From Lepus europaeus (lineage: Eukaryota > Chordata > Mammalia > Lagomorpha > Leporidae), in NCBI RefSeq assembly GCF_033115175.1, contig NC_084831.1:8032540-8096539 (forward strand): a stretch of DNA of 64,000 nucleotides, read 5' to 3'. The position numbers were made by a program, and so were the translations under genes. Within the stretch, counting starts at the first letter, position 1. Each line of letters starts with the position of its first letter. The notes beneath the pieces were generated by a model that was not told where the DNA came from, searched no databases, and saw nothing but the letters and a program-made list of their open reading frames with translations. Below, one piece after another: positions 10,629-19,449 of the stretch.

Positions 10629-12275
10629 TACCCCGGTCTCCGCTGCGCCCTGGTTTTTAGTTCCCTCCCTGCCTGTCTACTACGTAAGACCTGCCGTGCC
10701 ATGCCGGAAGGTGATGTGGTCAGGTTTCTCCGCACACAGCTTCCCAGGAAGGACCCGGGCTCCTGCCTTAAGCTGTGAAGTCGCAGGCTTTCAATTCTGT
10801 GAATGATACAGCATGGCTGCAAATACTCTAGTTCCTGCGCGGCTTAAGTCTTCACGATAGCTGTGCTGTATGTGGGGCGAGAGGACACAGTGGTTTTACT
10901 GATGGACCCAATCCTGATGATGACCTTGAGCGGTTGCTGCTGTCCTGCTTGTCCTTTCAAGTGTACACTGATCTGTCTTGTTTACCAGTCCCTTCCTCTT
11001 GTAAAAACCGCCACTTCCCCCCAGAGCAATGCGTGGAGGGTCCGTTGGATTGCCTGACAGTGTGGTGGTCAGGAACTGGTCTCACAGATTCTCCCAACAG
11101 CCGGCCAGAAGAAAGGAAGTGGAGCAGCGTCTGTGACTGTTAAGACCGCATGGCCAGCTCTGTCAGTGAGACGACTTCGCCTCTATCTTACCTGCTTCAA
11201 GTTGCCCCTCCACCCGTGACCGAAATGGCCCCAGTCAGTTCACTTGTCTCCCTTTCCCACTAATTCCCAGGGCATTTTCTGCCTGTGTGTTCACTCAGTG
11301 AAGACCCTGTTCTGCTGACACCTGGGCGTGTGCCCCACTCAGCACCCTTCCCCTCCTGGCCACCCAGACCCCAGAGCCGTGTTGGGACAGATGCCTTGTC
11401 CTGTCTCTTCCCCTTGTCCTTGTTCATCACTCTGCTTGGTTTCCTGCCCTTCTGTGTTTGAAGTACAGGGAAGGAAGCAGCCAGTCCAGCTCCACCGCCG
11501 AGCAGCCATTCATTTCTGGTCTCCCCTGCCCGCTACAGGAACACATTGCTACTTTTTGTTCCTCTTTTTCCAATTTCTGTGCAAGATCAAGAGGCTCAGC
11601 CACACATCGAGGGAGCATGACCTGCGTGGGAGTGCTGAAGAGGCACTGGGGGATGAGGGCTTGCAGGCTGGGGACACAGACACATGTCCACATCCGGGAC
11701 AGGTGGTGCTGTGATCGTCTCATACAGATGTGCCCAGAAGGGTAACTTTCAGTGGGGGCTTTGGTATCAACAAAGGAGGAAGTGGCTTTCACCACGAGCC
11801 TTGACGAGTGAGTGCAGTGTTCTTGGGAGGATTGGGTCCTGGCTGGCTGTTCGAGGGAGAAGCGACAGGGAGTGAGGGCACAGAGAGGCAGGCAGGGAGG
11901 TGTGGAGGTGTTGGAGTGTCAGGGACTCTGGCGCGGAGGGAGGTGTGGGGGCCATGGCTGGGAAAGCAGGTTAGAGGACTCCTTGTTGAAGGTGAGCCTG
12001 GCATCTGGGATTTTCTGCTTAGGACAACACATTTCAGAAGCAGAAACAAAAACTAGCATCTTCTCCGGCTGCTCTCACCTCAGTGCCACTGAGTCCAGGC
12101 TGCTTGGCTTGAATCTGGGCAAGACTGTCCATCTTTCAAATGCAAGTGCTAGTACAAAAAAGCTCAGCAACTCGTCAACGCAGCAAACCTTTATTCCTGT
12201 TTGCTCACGGCTGAAACCCAATGCCCTGCCTACTCTTATTGAAGCTAACAGTGTCGCTCAGTGCCAACAGCTCAC
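10629..12275. other. CLCN6-NPPA intergenic stretch
   Basis: Unique sequence between the convergent 3' ends of CLCN6 and NPPA. I see no gene, RNA gene or recognisable repeat. Short open frames have no recognisable product. Confidence 0.6.
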
Positions 12276-12447
12276 TTTTTTTTTTTTTTTTTTTTTTTTT
12301 TGGACAGGCAGAGTTAGACAGTGAGAGAGATAGGTCTTCCTTTTTCCGTTGGTTCACCCCCCAAGTGGCCGCCACGGCCGGTGTGTTGCGGCCGATGTGC
12401 TATGCCGATCCAAAGCCAGGTGCCAGGTGCTTCCTCCTGGTCTCTGG
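12276..12447 (-). mobile_element. 5'-truncated young-type C-SINE
   Basis: Poly(T) tail (complement of the A-tail), then ggacaggcagagttagacag, ccgttggttcacccccc and the CG-rich middle. It stops abruptly at ctggtctctgg, so the tRNA-like head is missing, and abuts a second SINE in the opposite orientation. Confidence 0.9.
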
Positions 12448-12466
12448 ATTGGGGTGGGAGAGAAAA

Positions 12467-12790
12467 CGGTGCTGTGGCATAGCAGATAAAGCCAGCACCT
12501 GCAGTGCCCGTGTGGGCACCAGTTCAAGTCCTGGCTGTTCCACTTTCAATCCAGCTCTCTGCTGTGGCCTGGGAAAGCAGTAGAAGATGGCCTAAGTCCT
12601 TGGACCTCTGCACCCACGTGGGAGACCAGAGGAAGCTCCTGGCTCCTGGCTTTGGATCAGCTCAGTTCCGGCCATTGTGGCTATGTGGGGAGTGAACCAG
12701 TGGATGGAGGACTTTCTCTTCCTCTCTCTCTCTCTCCCTCTGCCTCTCTGTAATTCTGCCTTTCAAATAAATAAATAAATATTTTTTAAA
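12467..12790 (+). mobile_element. Old-type C-SINE
   Basis: Starts with gtgctgtggcatagcag and B-box-like gttcaagtcctg, and ends in the aaataaataaataaat tail. It lies head-to-head with the truncated copy at 12276-12447. Confidence 0.9.
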
Positions 12791-13434
12791 TGGATCAGAA
12801 AATCTAGTCCATATTCTCATTGGCTAAATGTGCCCTAAAACACTGTAATCAAAAACAGTAGGAGTGGAAGAAAGTCCAGGTGTTTATTTCCAATACGTAA
12901 GTGCCCTGAATGTTAGCAAATCTGAATAAAAATAAATGTCCTTTCGTTCTCTTGGGGCTTTTTCAGGATCTGCGACTGAGGCTGGAGTAAAAAGTAAGGC
13001 AGGTGCCCCCCCCTGTGCAGGAAAGGGAGAAAAGAGAGAAGCAGCATTCTTTTTTCTCCGACAAAAGGTAAAGAAATAGTGGCACTTTCAGCTCTGATTT
13101 TAGAGTATTAATATTCTAATGGATGACTGGAAATGTCCAATACTACATGGTTACTAGTAGTTTTATATATACATTTATTAATAATGAAGCAATAGACTGG
13201 AGCCAATAGCTTGAAATTATTGTTTAGATTATTTTTCATTTTCTAATTAAAGATTATTTTACTTCCATTGAAAATAGGAAGTAGAAGCTAAACAGGGAAA
13301 CCACAAGATGTTCAAACTGTCAGGGCATAATAATGTGCCCCCTCTAACCTCATCAGTCCCCGTGCATGTTTAAAAATAAAAGGCACAAAACAAGCAAAAA
13401 AAGAAAAAGAAACCACAATCCAAGTTGTGGCCGC
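12791..13434. other. AT-rich NPPA downstream region
   Basis: AT-rich unique sequence containing several A-rich runs, immediately past the NPPA cleavage site. No gene seen. Confidence 0.6.
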
Positions 13435-13724
13435 TGTCCGTGGTGCTGAAGTTTATTCTTTTTTTTTTTTTTTTTTTCCAATCGCCTCTTAGTAACAGGT
13501 GAGGATCTACACTAAGTGTTAATGCTTTGGGTGAGAGAGGAGAAGTCACAGTTTGGCCACTTTACAGGTAGCATAAAGTGTGATAAATGTTGACAAGAAG
13601 CTGCAGCTCAGATAAGGTGCAGTGACGATGCAATGAGATGAGACAAAGTGACTTGAGAGACACAGGAGGACGAGGGTTTCCTGCAGTCTGCCGAGGGTAC
13701 CTGGCCGCCTTTCTTCCCTGGCTG
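13435..13724 (-). other. NPPA: NPPA 3' UTR
   Basis: About 290 nt from the stop codon to just past the poly(A) signal. It contains a run of about 20 A (mRNA sense) immediately before AATAAA. The cleavage position is inferred. Confidence 0.8.
13452..13457 (-). terminator. NPPA poly(A) signal AATAAA
   Basis: Reads GAATAAACTTCAGCACCACG on the minus strand, closely resembling the end of human NPPA mRNA as I recall it. Confidence 0.88.
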
Positions 13725-13736
13725 TTATCTTCGGTA
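13725..13736 (-). CDS. NPPA: NPPA exon 3 coding part (Tyr-Arg-Arg-stop)
   Basis: Acceptor ctttgtag followed by TAC CGA AGA TAA. Only three codons long. This exon supplies the Tyr that ends active ANP plus the dibasic tail. Most of the exon is 3' UTR. Confidence 0.93.
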   Translation of the reverse strand, partial: YRR

Positions 13737-14896
13737 CTACAAAGTGAACACAAACATATTTGTCTTGCTGGCCTGACTGTACCAGAACAGTCAGCTTCCC
13801 ATGACTGTGCCAAACCTCTTGACAAAGCTTCCCCACTAGTCTCCACTCCAGCCTGATGATGCCCTGGGTTTCATAAACCGGTAAACTAGTTACTCATCAG
13901 AGCTAGTAATGGCATTCCTTGTCAATTTCACTATTCTCATTCAGAATCTCACAATTCTGGGCAAGAACCTGTACCATCAATTAGCTATGCAAAGATGACG
14001 GGGCCCTGTGAATGCTATACTCTCCCAAAGTGACAGTCATTTCCTTCCTCCCTCCCTTCCTCCCTCCATCCCTTCCTTCCTTCCTTATTTTCTTTTCTTT
14101 CTCTTTTTCTTAGCATTTTTGCACCAGGATGTAGCCGAGGATGATAGCATTGTCCTGAGACTCGCACCCCCCAAGTTAGGTCAGAAATCTCAGAACAAAC
14201 AAGCTTCTACACAGGTCCCTTCTTGATGGAGGTGCCCCCGTGAGGATTCTGTGATGAGGTTTGAACCCCTGCAAACCCACGGTTTCCTTCCTCCCCACCC
14301 CATTTCCACCCCCAGTGCCTCTTACCCGGAAGCTGTTGCAGCCCAGACCACTCTGGGCTCCAATCCTGTCAATCCTGCCCCCAAAGCAGCTGGACCTCCG
14401 CAGGCTCCGAGGGGCAGTGAGCAGTGCCCTTAGCTTGCTTTTCAGGAGAGCAGATCTCTCAGAGGCCTCCCAGGGGCTTCTCCCAAGGGCTCCCGCATCT
14501 CTCTGGGCTGGATTGACCTCCCCTGTCCAGGGAGGGACCTCAGGGAGGGGGCTGAGAGCCGCCCCAGCTTCATCACTCTGCTCACTTAGTGCTTGAGGGG
14601 GCACAGCTTCATCTTCGAAAGGCATCCTGTCCTCCAAATGGTCCAGCAAATTCTTTACCAAAGGAAAACACAAGGAAAAGGAGAGTGCTCATTGACTTGG
14701 AGCAAATCGAGAGGAACGGGCGAGTATCTAAAAGCGCCCCGGCCCCAGACCGTGCCCCCCTTCCTGGCCCTACCTTGAAGTCCATCAGATCTGCGTTGGA
14801 CATGGCATTGTACACTGGGTTAGCTCCAATTTGATCCGGGTGCCAGAATGCCAGACAGAAGAGGAAGCTCACGGTGACGGTGGAGAAAGGGCCCAT
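13725..14896 (-). CDS. NPPA: NPPA, atrial natriuretic peptide precursor (153 aa)
   Basis: Precursor of ANP, the hormone released by heart atria that lowers blood pressure and volume through the receptor guanylate cyclase NPR1. Exons on the minus strand: 14896-14774, 14652-14326 and 13736-13725, giving 41+109+3 codons. Residues 1-25 form the signal peptide ([18 protein letters not shown] ...). The pro-region follows, then the corin site after Arg123 ([10 protein letters not shown]) and mature ANP 124-151. Cys130 and Cys146 close the 17-residue ring [17 protein letters not shown]. As in rodents, the ring has Ile where human has Met. The third exon adds only Tyr-Arg-Arg before TAA; human ANP ends at Tyr, while rodent precursors also carry the extra Arg-Arg, which carboxypeptidase is thought to trim. 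Frame and splice sites are intact. Confidence 0.97.
14041..14114. repeat. Polypyrimidine microsatellite in NPPA intron 2
   Basis: Run of imperfect CCTT/CCCT units, then TTTC-rich sequence. On the NPPA strand this is a purine tract, so it is not a splice polypyrimidine tract. Confidence 0.85.
14326..14652 (-). CDS. NPPA: NPPA exon 2
   Basis: Acceptor ctttggtaaag, donor TTC CGG|gtaaga; 109 codons, phase 0 at both ends. Encodes most of proANP and nearly all of the mature hormone. Intron 1 is only 121 bp. Confidence 0.96.
14774..14896 (-). CDS. NPPA: NPPA exon 1 coding part
   Basis: ATG at 14896-14894 and 41 codons ending ATG GAC TTC AAG before GTAGGG. This start gives a classical signal peptide and the family's usual N-terminus. 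A longer frame upstream (to 14974) is 5' UTR. Confidence 0.96.
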
Positions 14897-15002
14897 ATTC
14901 GTGCTGGTTGGGGGTGATGTGCTGTTGGCTGCTTCTTCCTTCCTCTCGGTTCCCCCTGGGTCTTTGTCCGTCACTGTCTCCCAGCTGCCCAGTGCAGCCT
15001 CC

Positions 15003-15009
15003 TTTTATA
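15003..15009 (-). promoter_or_regulatory. NPPA TATA box
   Basis: TATAAAA in the minus-strand context GGCTATAAAAGGAGG, about 107 bp before the ATG. This places transcription start near 14978. Confidence 0.92.
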
Positions 15010-15106
15010 GCCCCTTGGCTCTCCTAGAGCACAAGAGGAGTGGAACCCTCCCCATTCTGTCACTTGCAGAGATAAAGCAGCTGAGTGAGGAGCCCGCAGA
15101 AGATGC

Positions 15107-15122
15107 CCTTTTAAAGTTATCA
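15107..15122 (-). promoter_or_regulatory. NPPA proximal GATA site and CArG-like element
   Basis: Minus strand reads TGATAACTTTAAAAGG: a GATA site (15117-15122) fused to a CArG-like SRF element (15107-15116), about 130-145 bp upstream of the start. The same arrangement is established for the rodent and human ANP promoters, where GATA4 and SRF act with NKX2-5. Confidence 0.85.
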
Positions 15123-15264
15123 GCCAGCAGAGCTTGTCACAGCCCCTCTGCCTTGAGCAGCCCCCGCCGCCCCCCGGACCCTCAGCTGCAAGAGCCACAT
15201 TCTTGTTGATTTGCCTCAAGAGGCTCCCACTTCAAAGGTGTGAGAGGAGCAAAAAAGAGTCCTT

Positions 15265-15272
15265 GGTTATCT
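15265..15272 (-). promoter_or_regulatory. NPPA upstream GATA site
   Basis: Minus strand AGATAACC, followed by AAGGACTCTTTTTTGC, about -290 relative to the inferred start. It corresponds to the upstream GATA element of the rat ANP promoter. Confidence 0.75.
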
Positions 15273-15390
15273 CCCTGCCATGCCTCAGGATTCTTTCTCC
15301 TGGGCAACGGGACCCACGCGGGGAAGCAGAGGGGCCACTTGGCCCAAGCCCAGTTCCCCCGGTTTGTTTGCAGCTCAGCTGTCAGGGGCT

Positions 15391-15400
15391 CCAAATAAGG
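15391..15400 (-). promoter_or_regulatory. NPPA distal CArG box (SRF site)
   Basis: CCAAATAAGG on plus, CCTTATTTGG on minus: a perfect CC(A/T)6GG match about 415 bp upstream of the inferred start. It agrees with the distal serum-response element of the ANP gene. Confidence 0.82.
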
Positions 15401-15614
15401 GTGGGAGAGGAGGGAGCGGGCAGGCAGCAGGACGAGGGAGTCCGGATGCCCGGGCTGGCTTCATACCTGACTCATCAGCCAGGCGGCCAGCTGGCCCCAG
15501 GCAGGCCGCCCTCACCCTGGCCAGCCCTCGCAGCGGCCAGGGGAAAGAGGTTCTTTTTTATAGCCTTAAGTCAGCCAGGATGCAAATGCGATGAATGTTC
15601 CAAGAATTCAGCCC

Positions 15615-15624
15615 CTAAATATAA
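15615..15624 (+). promoter_or_regulatory. MEF2-type site upstream of NPPA
   Basis: CTAAATATAA fits YTAWWWWTAR, about 640 bp upstream of the inferred start. Supported by motif and position only. Confidence 0.5.
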
Positions 15625-16717
15625 ATACCAAGAAAACCTGGGGGAGCAGGACCGTCCCTCCCCAAGGCTCCTCCTTGCGGGTGGGCACTGAGGATGCTGC
15701 CACGTTCACATCGCTGCCTCGCTGAGTGGGGAAACCCTGCCTCCTTCCTTCAGCTCCAGCCTGGGATTGGCCCCTGTGTTTCCCAGGGAAGCGTCCTCGG
15801 GAAGTTGGCTAACGGAGGGAGGGTGTGGGGACAAGAATGGCACTGATGCCTGCCGTCTTTCACGTCTTCCTCTGAGACCAGGCCAAGTACTGAGCCATGA
15901 GCACCCCAAAAGGAAGCATCGGGCAGCAAGGCTCTCCACACTTAGCAAGCGGCCTCCATTTGCTGAAGTCAAGGTTAGCGTCTCATCCAACGTGACGTAC
16001 ACAGGGACAAACACTTGGGCTGAGGGCTTCAGAGACTCATAGCCCCAAGTGAACCATCTCCAGGGCTTGATTTTCGTTATCTGCTAAATGAAGTTACAGG
16101 GTCAACACCTGCCCTGCCAGCCTGTTTTTCAGGGGCTCAAATGAGCCAAGACTGTGCACCTTCCCAGGTGTGCACCGCTGTGTAACTGCGGCTGTGACCA
16201 CTGGTGCCTGTACTGATGACTTAGAATGCGCCAGGCGTGTGCTGAGAGCTTCATTTTCATTGCCACCTCTAGGAGGCGGGCACTGACACTTCACGCACTC
16301 TGCTGCCCCTTTGCCCTTTGGATGCCTCCCTAATTAGACACACCCCGTCCCTACCCTCAGATGCCTCTGAGCAGCCCCCTCCCCACCTGCCCGGGGACTG
16401 TAGCTTGACCAGGCTGGTAGTTTTGGCTACTCTCTCATACTGTCCCAAGAAAAGGCTGCACAGTCACCAGGGCCCATTTCCACAGCTCACGTGTTGCCAT
16501 CTGCTCCTTGGAAGCATGGGAAGTGGGTGTTGAATGACCAACTCTGCCCTGGCCAGACCCATCCCCAGCTGTGCCGACACCTTGCTTGAACAGTAGGAGA
16601 GGCTGTAAAAGGCAGGAAGTCAGAGCCATCAAGTGGTCAGAGACCACAAGAGGTGTCCAAGATGACGTTATTCTTCACATAAACATAAAGGTCATTTGCC
16701 TTTTAAAAAATTATTTT
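15625..16717. other. SINE-free NPPA upstream region
   Basis: Unique sequence with no gene. It contains isolated homeobox-like TAATTAG (near 16331). With the NPPA gene itself it forms a repeat-free block of about 3.9 kb. Confidence 0.55.
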
Positions 16718-17056
16718 GGGGGTTGGTGTTATTGCTGAGTGAGCCACTGCCTTTGACTCCAGCCTCCCATACGGGCTCCAGTTCAAGTCCCAGCTGCTCC
16801 GCTTCTGATCCAGCTTCCTGCTAATGTGCCTGGAAAGCAGCAGAAGATGGCATAAGTACTTGGGCCCCTGCTACCCACACAGGAGACCCAGATGGGGTTC
16901 CAGGCTCCTGGCTTCAGCCTGACCCTGCTCTAACTGCTGGAGCCATTTCAGGAGTGAACCAGCAGATAGAGGATCTCGCTCGCTCGCTCTCTCTTTGCCT
17001 CACCTGCTCTCTCTCTCTCTGTAACTCTGCCTTTTAAATAAATAAGTATTTAAAAA
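16718..17056 (+). mobile_element. Old-type C-SINE
   Basis: Head ggttggtgttattgctgag, B-box gttcaagtcccag, CT-rich body and aaataaataagtattt tail. It is tail-to-tail with the next copy, forming an inverted pair 70 bp apart. Confidence 0.85.
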
Positions 17057-17128
17057 AGGAAGTAGCCAATCATAATAAAAAAAGGAGGAATATTTGCAAG
17101 ATAAAGAAATATTCTTGGTGTAATATTT

Positions 17129-17448
17129 TTAAAATATTTATCTACTCATTTGAAAGGTGAAGTTACAGACAGGCAGAGGCAGAGAGAGATCTTCCATCTG
17201 CTTGTTCACTCCCCAAATGTCCACAAAGGCCAGAGCTGGGCTGATCTGAAGCCAGGATCCGGGAGCTTCTTCCAAGTCTCCCACATAGGTGCAAGGGTCC
17301 AAGCACTTGGGCCATCTTCTACTGCTTTCCCAGGCCATAGCAGAGAGCTGGATCGGACGTGGAGCAGCCAGGTCTCAAACCGGTGCCCGTATGGGATGCC
17401 GGCACTGCAGACAGCGACTTTGCCTGCTACGCCACAGTACCGGCCCCC
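17129..17448 (-). mobile_element. Old-type C-SINE with 12-bp target duplication
   Basis: Reverse copy ending in ctacgccacagtaccggccc. Flanked by perfect repeats ggtgtaatattt at 17117-17128 and 17449-17460, so the insertion is complete at its head. Confidence 0.93.
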
Positions 17449-17692
17449 GGTGTAATATTTCTAATAAATTTGTTGTGTTTTCCATTTTTAAATTTTTATT
17501 TGAAAGACAAGGACAGATCTTCGTCTGCTGGTTCACTCCTCAAATCCCTGCAACAAGGCAAGGATCCTGGCACTCAGGGTCCCCCATGTGGGTGGCAGGG
17601 ACCCAAGTACTTGAGGCATCACCTGCCGCCTCCCAGGGGCACAGGAAGCTGGATTCCGGATTCAGAAGCAGAGCTGAGACTTGAGCCCAGGC

Positions 17693-17701
17693 TTTCTTTT
17701 C

Positions 17702-17766
<65 letters not shown>

Positions 17767-17955
17767 TCCTCCTCCTCCTCCTCCTCCTCCTCCTCCTCCT
17801 CCTCCTCCTCCTCCTCCTCCTCCTCCTCCTCCTCCTCCTCCTCCTCCTCCTCCTCCTCCTCCTCCTCCTCCTCCTCTCTTCTTCTTCTTCTTCTTCTTCT
17901 TCTTCTTCTTCTTCTTCTTCTTCTTCTTCTTCTTCTTCTTCTTCTTCTTCTTCTT
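17693..17955. repeat. Compound (TTTC)n(TCC)n(TTC)n microsatellite
   Basis: About 60 bp of TTTC, about 110 bp of TCC and about 80 bp of TTC in succession, all polypyrimidine on plus. On the SINE strand it reads (GAA)n(GGA)n(GAAA)n. Purine/pyrimidine mirror tracts of this kind can form triplex DNA, as (GAA)n does at human FXN. Confidence 0.97.
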
Positions 17956-18288
17956 TTTTGACAGGTAGAGTTAGACAGTGAGAGAGACAGAGAGAAAAGT
18001 CTTCCTTTTCCATTGGCTCACCCCCCAAATGGCCACTACGTCCGGTGCACTGCGGCCGGCGTGCTGTGCCAATCTGAAGCCAGGAGCCAGGAGCTTCCTC
18101 CTGGTCTCCCATGTGGGTGCAGGGCCCAAGCACTTGGGCCATCCTCCATTGCCTTCCCGGGCCACATCAGAGAGCTGGACTGGAAGAGGAGCAACCAGGA
18201 CAGAATCCAGCGCCCCGACCGGGACTAGAACCCGGGGTGCTGGCGCCGCAGGTGGAGGGTTAGCCTAGTGAGCCGCAGCGCCGGCCAA
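17698..18288 (-). mobile_element. Young-type C-SINE with greatly expanded tail
   Basis: A full SINE body (17956-18288, ending agccgcagcgccggcc) plus a 258-bp simple-sequence tail. Perfect 15-bp target duplications gagcccaggctttct at 17683-17697 and 18289-18303 prove that the microsatellite belongs to the element's 3' tail rather than to the host sequence. Confidence 0.95.
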
Positions 18289-18358
18289 GAGCCCAGGCTT
18301 TCTGACGTGGGATGCAAGCGTCCCTGGTGGCGTCTTGCCACTGCGCCAAATGCCCTCC

Positions 18359-19071
18359 CCTCAGGGTGACACTATTCTGGGACAAAAGGAGGAAGGGCCG
18401 TCTTTAGCAAGCTTGGGGCTGGGGCCGTGAGTTGAGTCAGACAACCCCGAGCTGACGTCTGCAATGGGTGCAGGTCTAAGTCGGAGCTCCGGGGGCAAAG
18501 CTCCATGTCTCTGGAATGTGCTCACGGCTTAATTGCTCCTTGGCAGGGATATTATTAGCAAAGGAGAGTCAGCAAGCAGCCCCCCTGGGGGGCTCGTGCT
18601 CTCGCTGCCTGCGTCACACGGCTGCCTCCTGGAGATGCCCTTGGAAACGGGCCTTTGATGCCAGCGGAGGCTTCCGGAGCAGCAGCCTGGCAGATGGCCT
18701 CTGTGGGAGGGCGCAGCCCCTCTGCCCTGAGCCACCTCTGAAGTTGACAGTTGGCCCAAGGAGAGGTGGACGTCCCATCCAAGTTTCCGGAGAGAGGATC
18801 TCTGAACACGCCCACCTCCTTTTATTAAAGGCACCTTTCTCCATCCAGAGTGACACCGAGGTGGGATGGGGGTGTGTGTGTGCGCGTGTCATTCATTGAG
18901 TTTCTTCTATTAACCAGATTGCTTTGGGGGGAGGGGCAAGAAAGAAAGACAGCCCCTGTGCTGCCTGGGCGCTGTGCGTGGTGCACGGAGCTAGCATCAC
19001 CTCCTGCCCAACAGGGCCCCGCGACAAGGGACAATCCCCAAAGGCACTTATCCCCCCCCCATCCTTATCAA
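18359..19071. other. Unique NPPA-NPPB spacer segment
   Basis: No gene or repeat recognised. It contains a short GT run near 18871. Confidence 0.5.
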
Positions 19072-19081
19072 AGCCTTTGAT

Positions 19082-19357
19082 CTGTGGGACCAGTGTGGTA
19101 GCCTAGCAGGTAAAGCCACTGCCTGCGGTGCTGGCATCCCATATGGGCACCAGTTCGAGTCCTGGCTGCTCCACTTCTGATCCAGCTCTCTGCTGTGGCT
19201 TGGGAAAGCAGCAGAAGATGGCCAAGTGCTTGAGCCTCTGCTACCCTCATGGGAGACCTGGGTGAGGCTCCTGGCTCCAGCCTGGCCCAGCTCTGCCTAC
19301 TGTGGCCATCTGGCAAGTGAACCAGCACATAGAAGCGCTCGCTCTCGCTCTCTCTCG

Positions 19358-19401
<44 letters not shown>

Positions 19402-19439
19402 CTCTAACTTTAAATAAATAGATCTTCAAAACAAAACAG
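19082..19439 (+). mobile_element. Old-type C-SINE with target duplication
   Basis: Starts near ctgtgggaccagtgtggtag and ends in aaataaatagatcttcaaaac. Flanked by agcctttgat at 19072-19081 and 19440-19449. Contains a long CT/CTCG run. Confidence 0.92.
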
Positions 19440-19449
19440 AGCCTTTGAT

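Larger units (their letters stand above)
17486..18358 (-). mobile_element. Old C-SINE split by a younger insertion
   Basis: The 5' and 3' parts of one old reverse-oriented copy lie at 17486-17697 and 18304-18358. A younger SINE interrupts it. The halves rejoin through the shared 15 bp gagcccaggctttct. Confidence 0.85.

Noticed and set aside
14176-14325. Read-through C-terminus of ANP (VRGTGGG...)
   Set aside because: This is intron 2 sequence after a clean GTAAG donor; the proper terminal exon lies at 13736.
17540-18142. Poly-Glu/Arg and poly-Ser/Pro/Leu proteins on both strands
   Set aside because: Artefacts of the (TTTC)(TCC)(TTC) microsatellite in a SINE tail.
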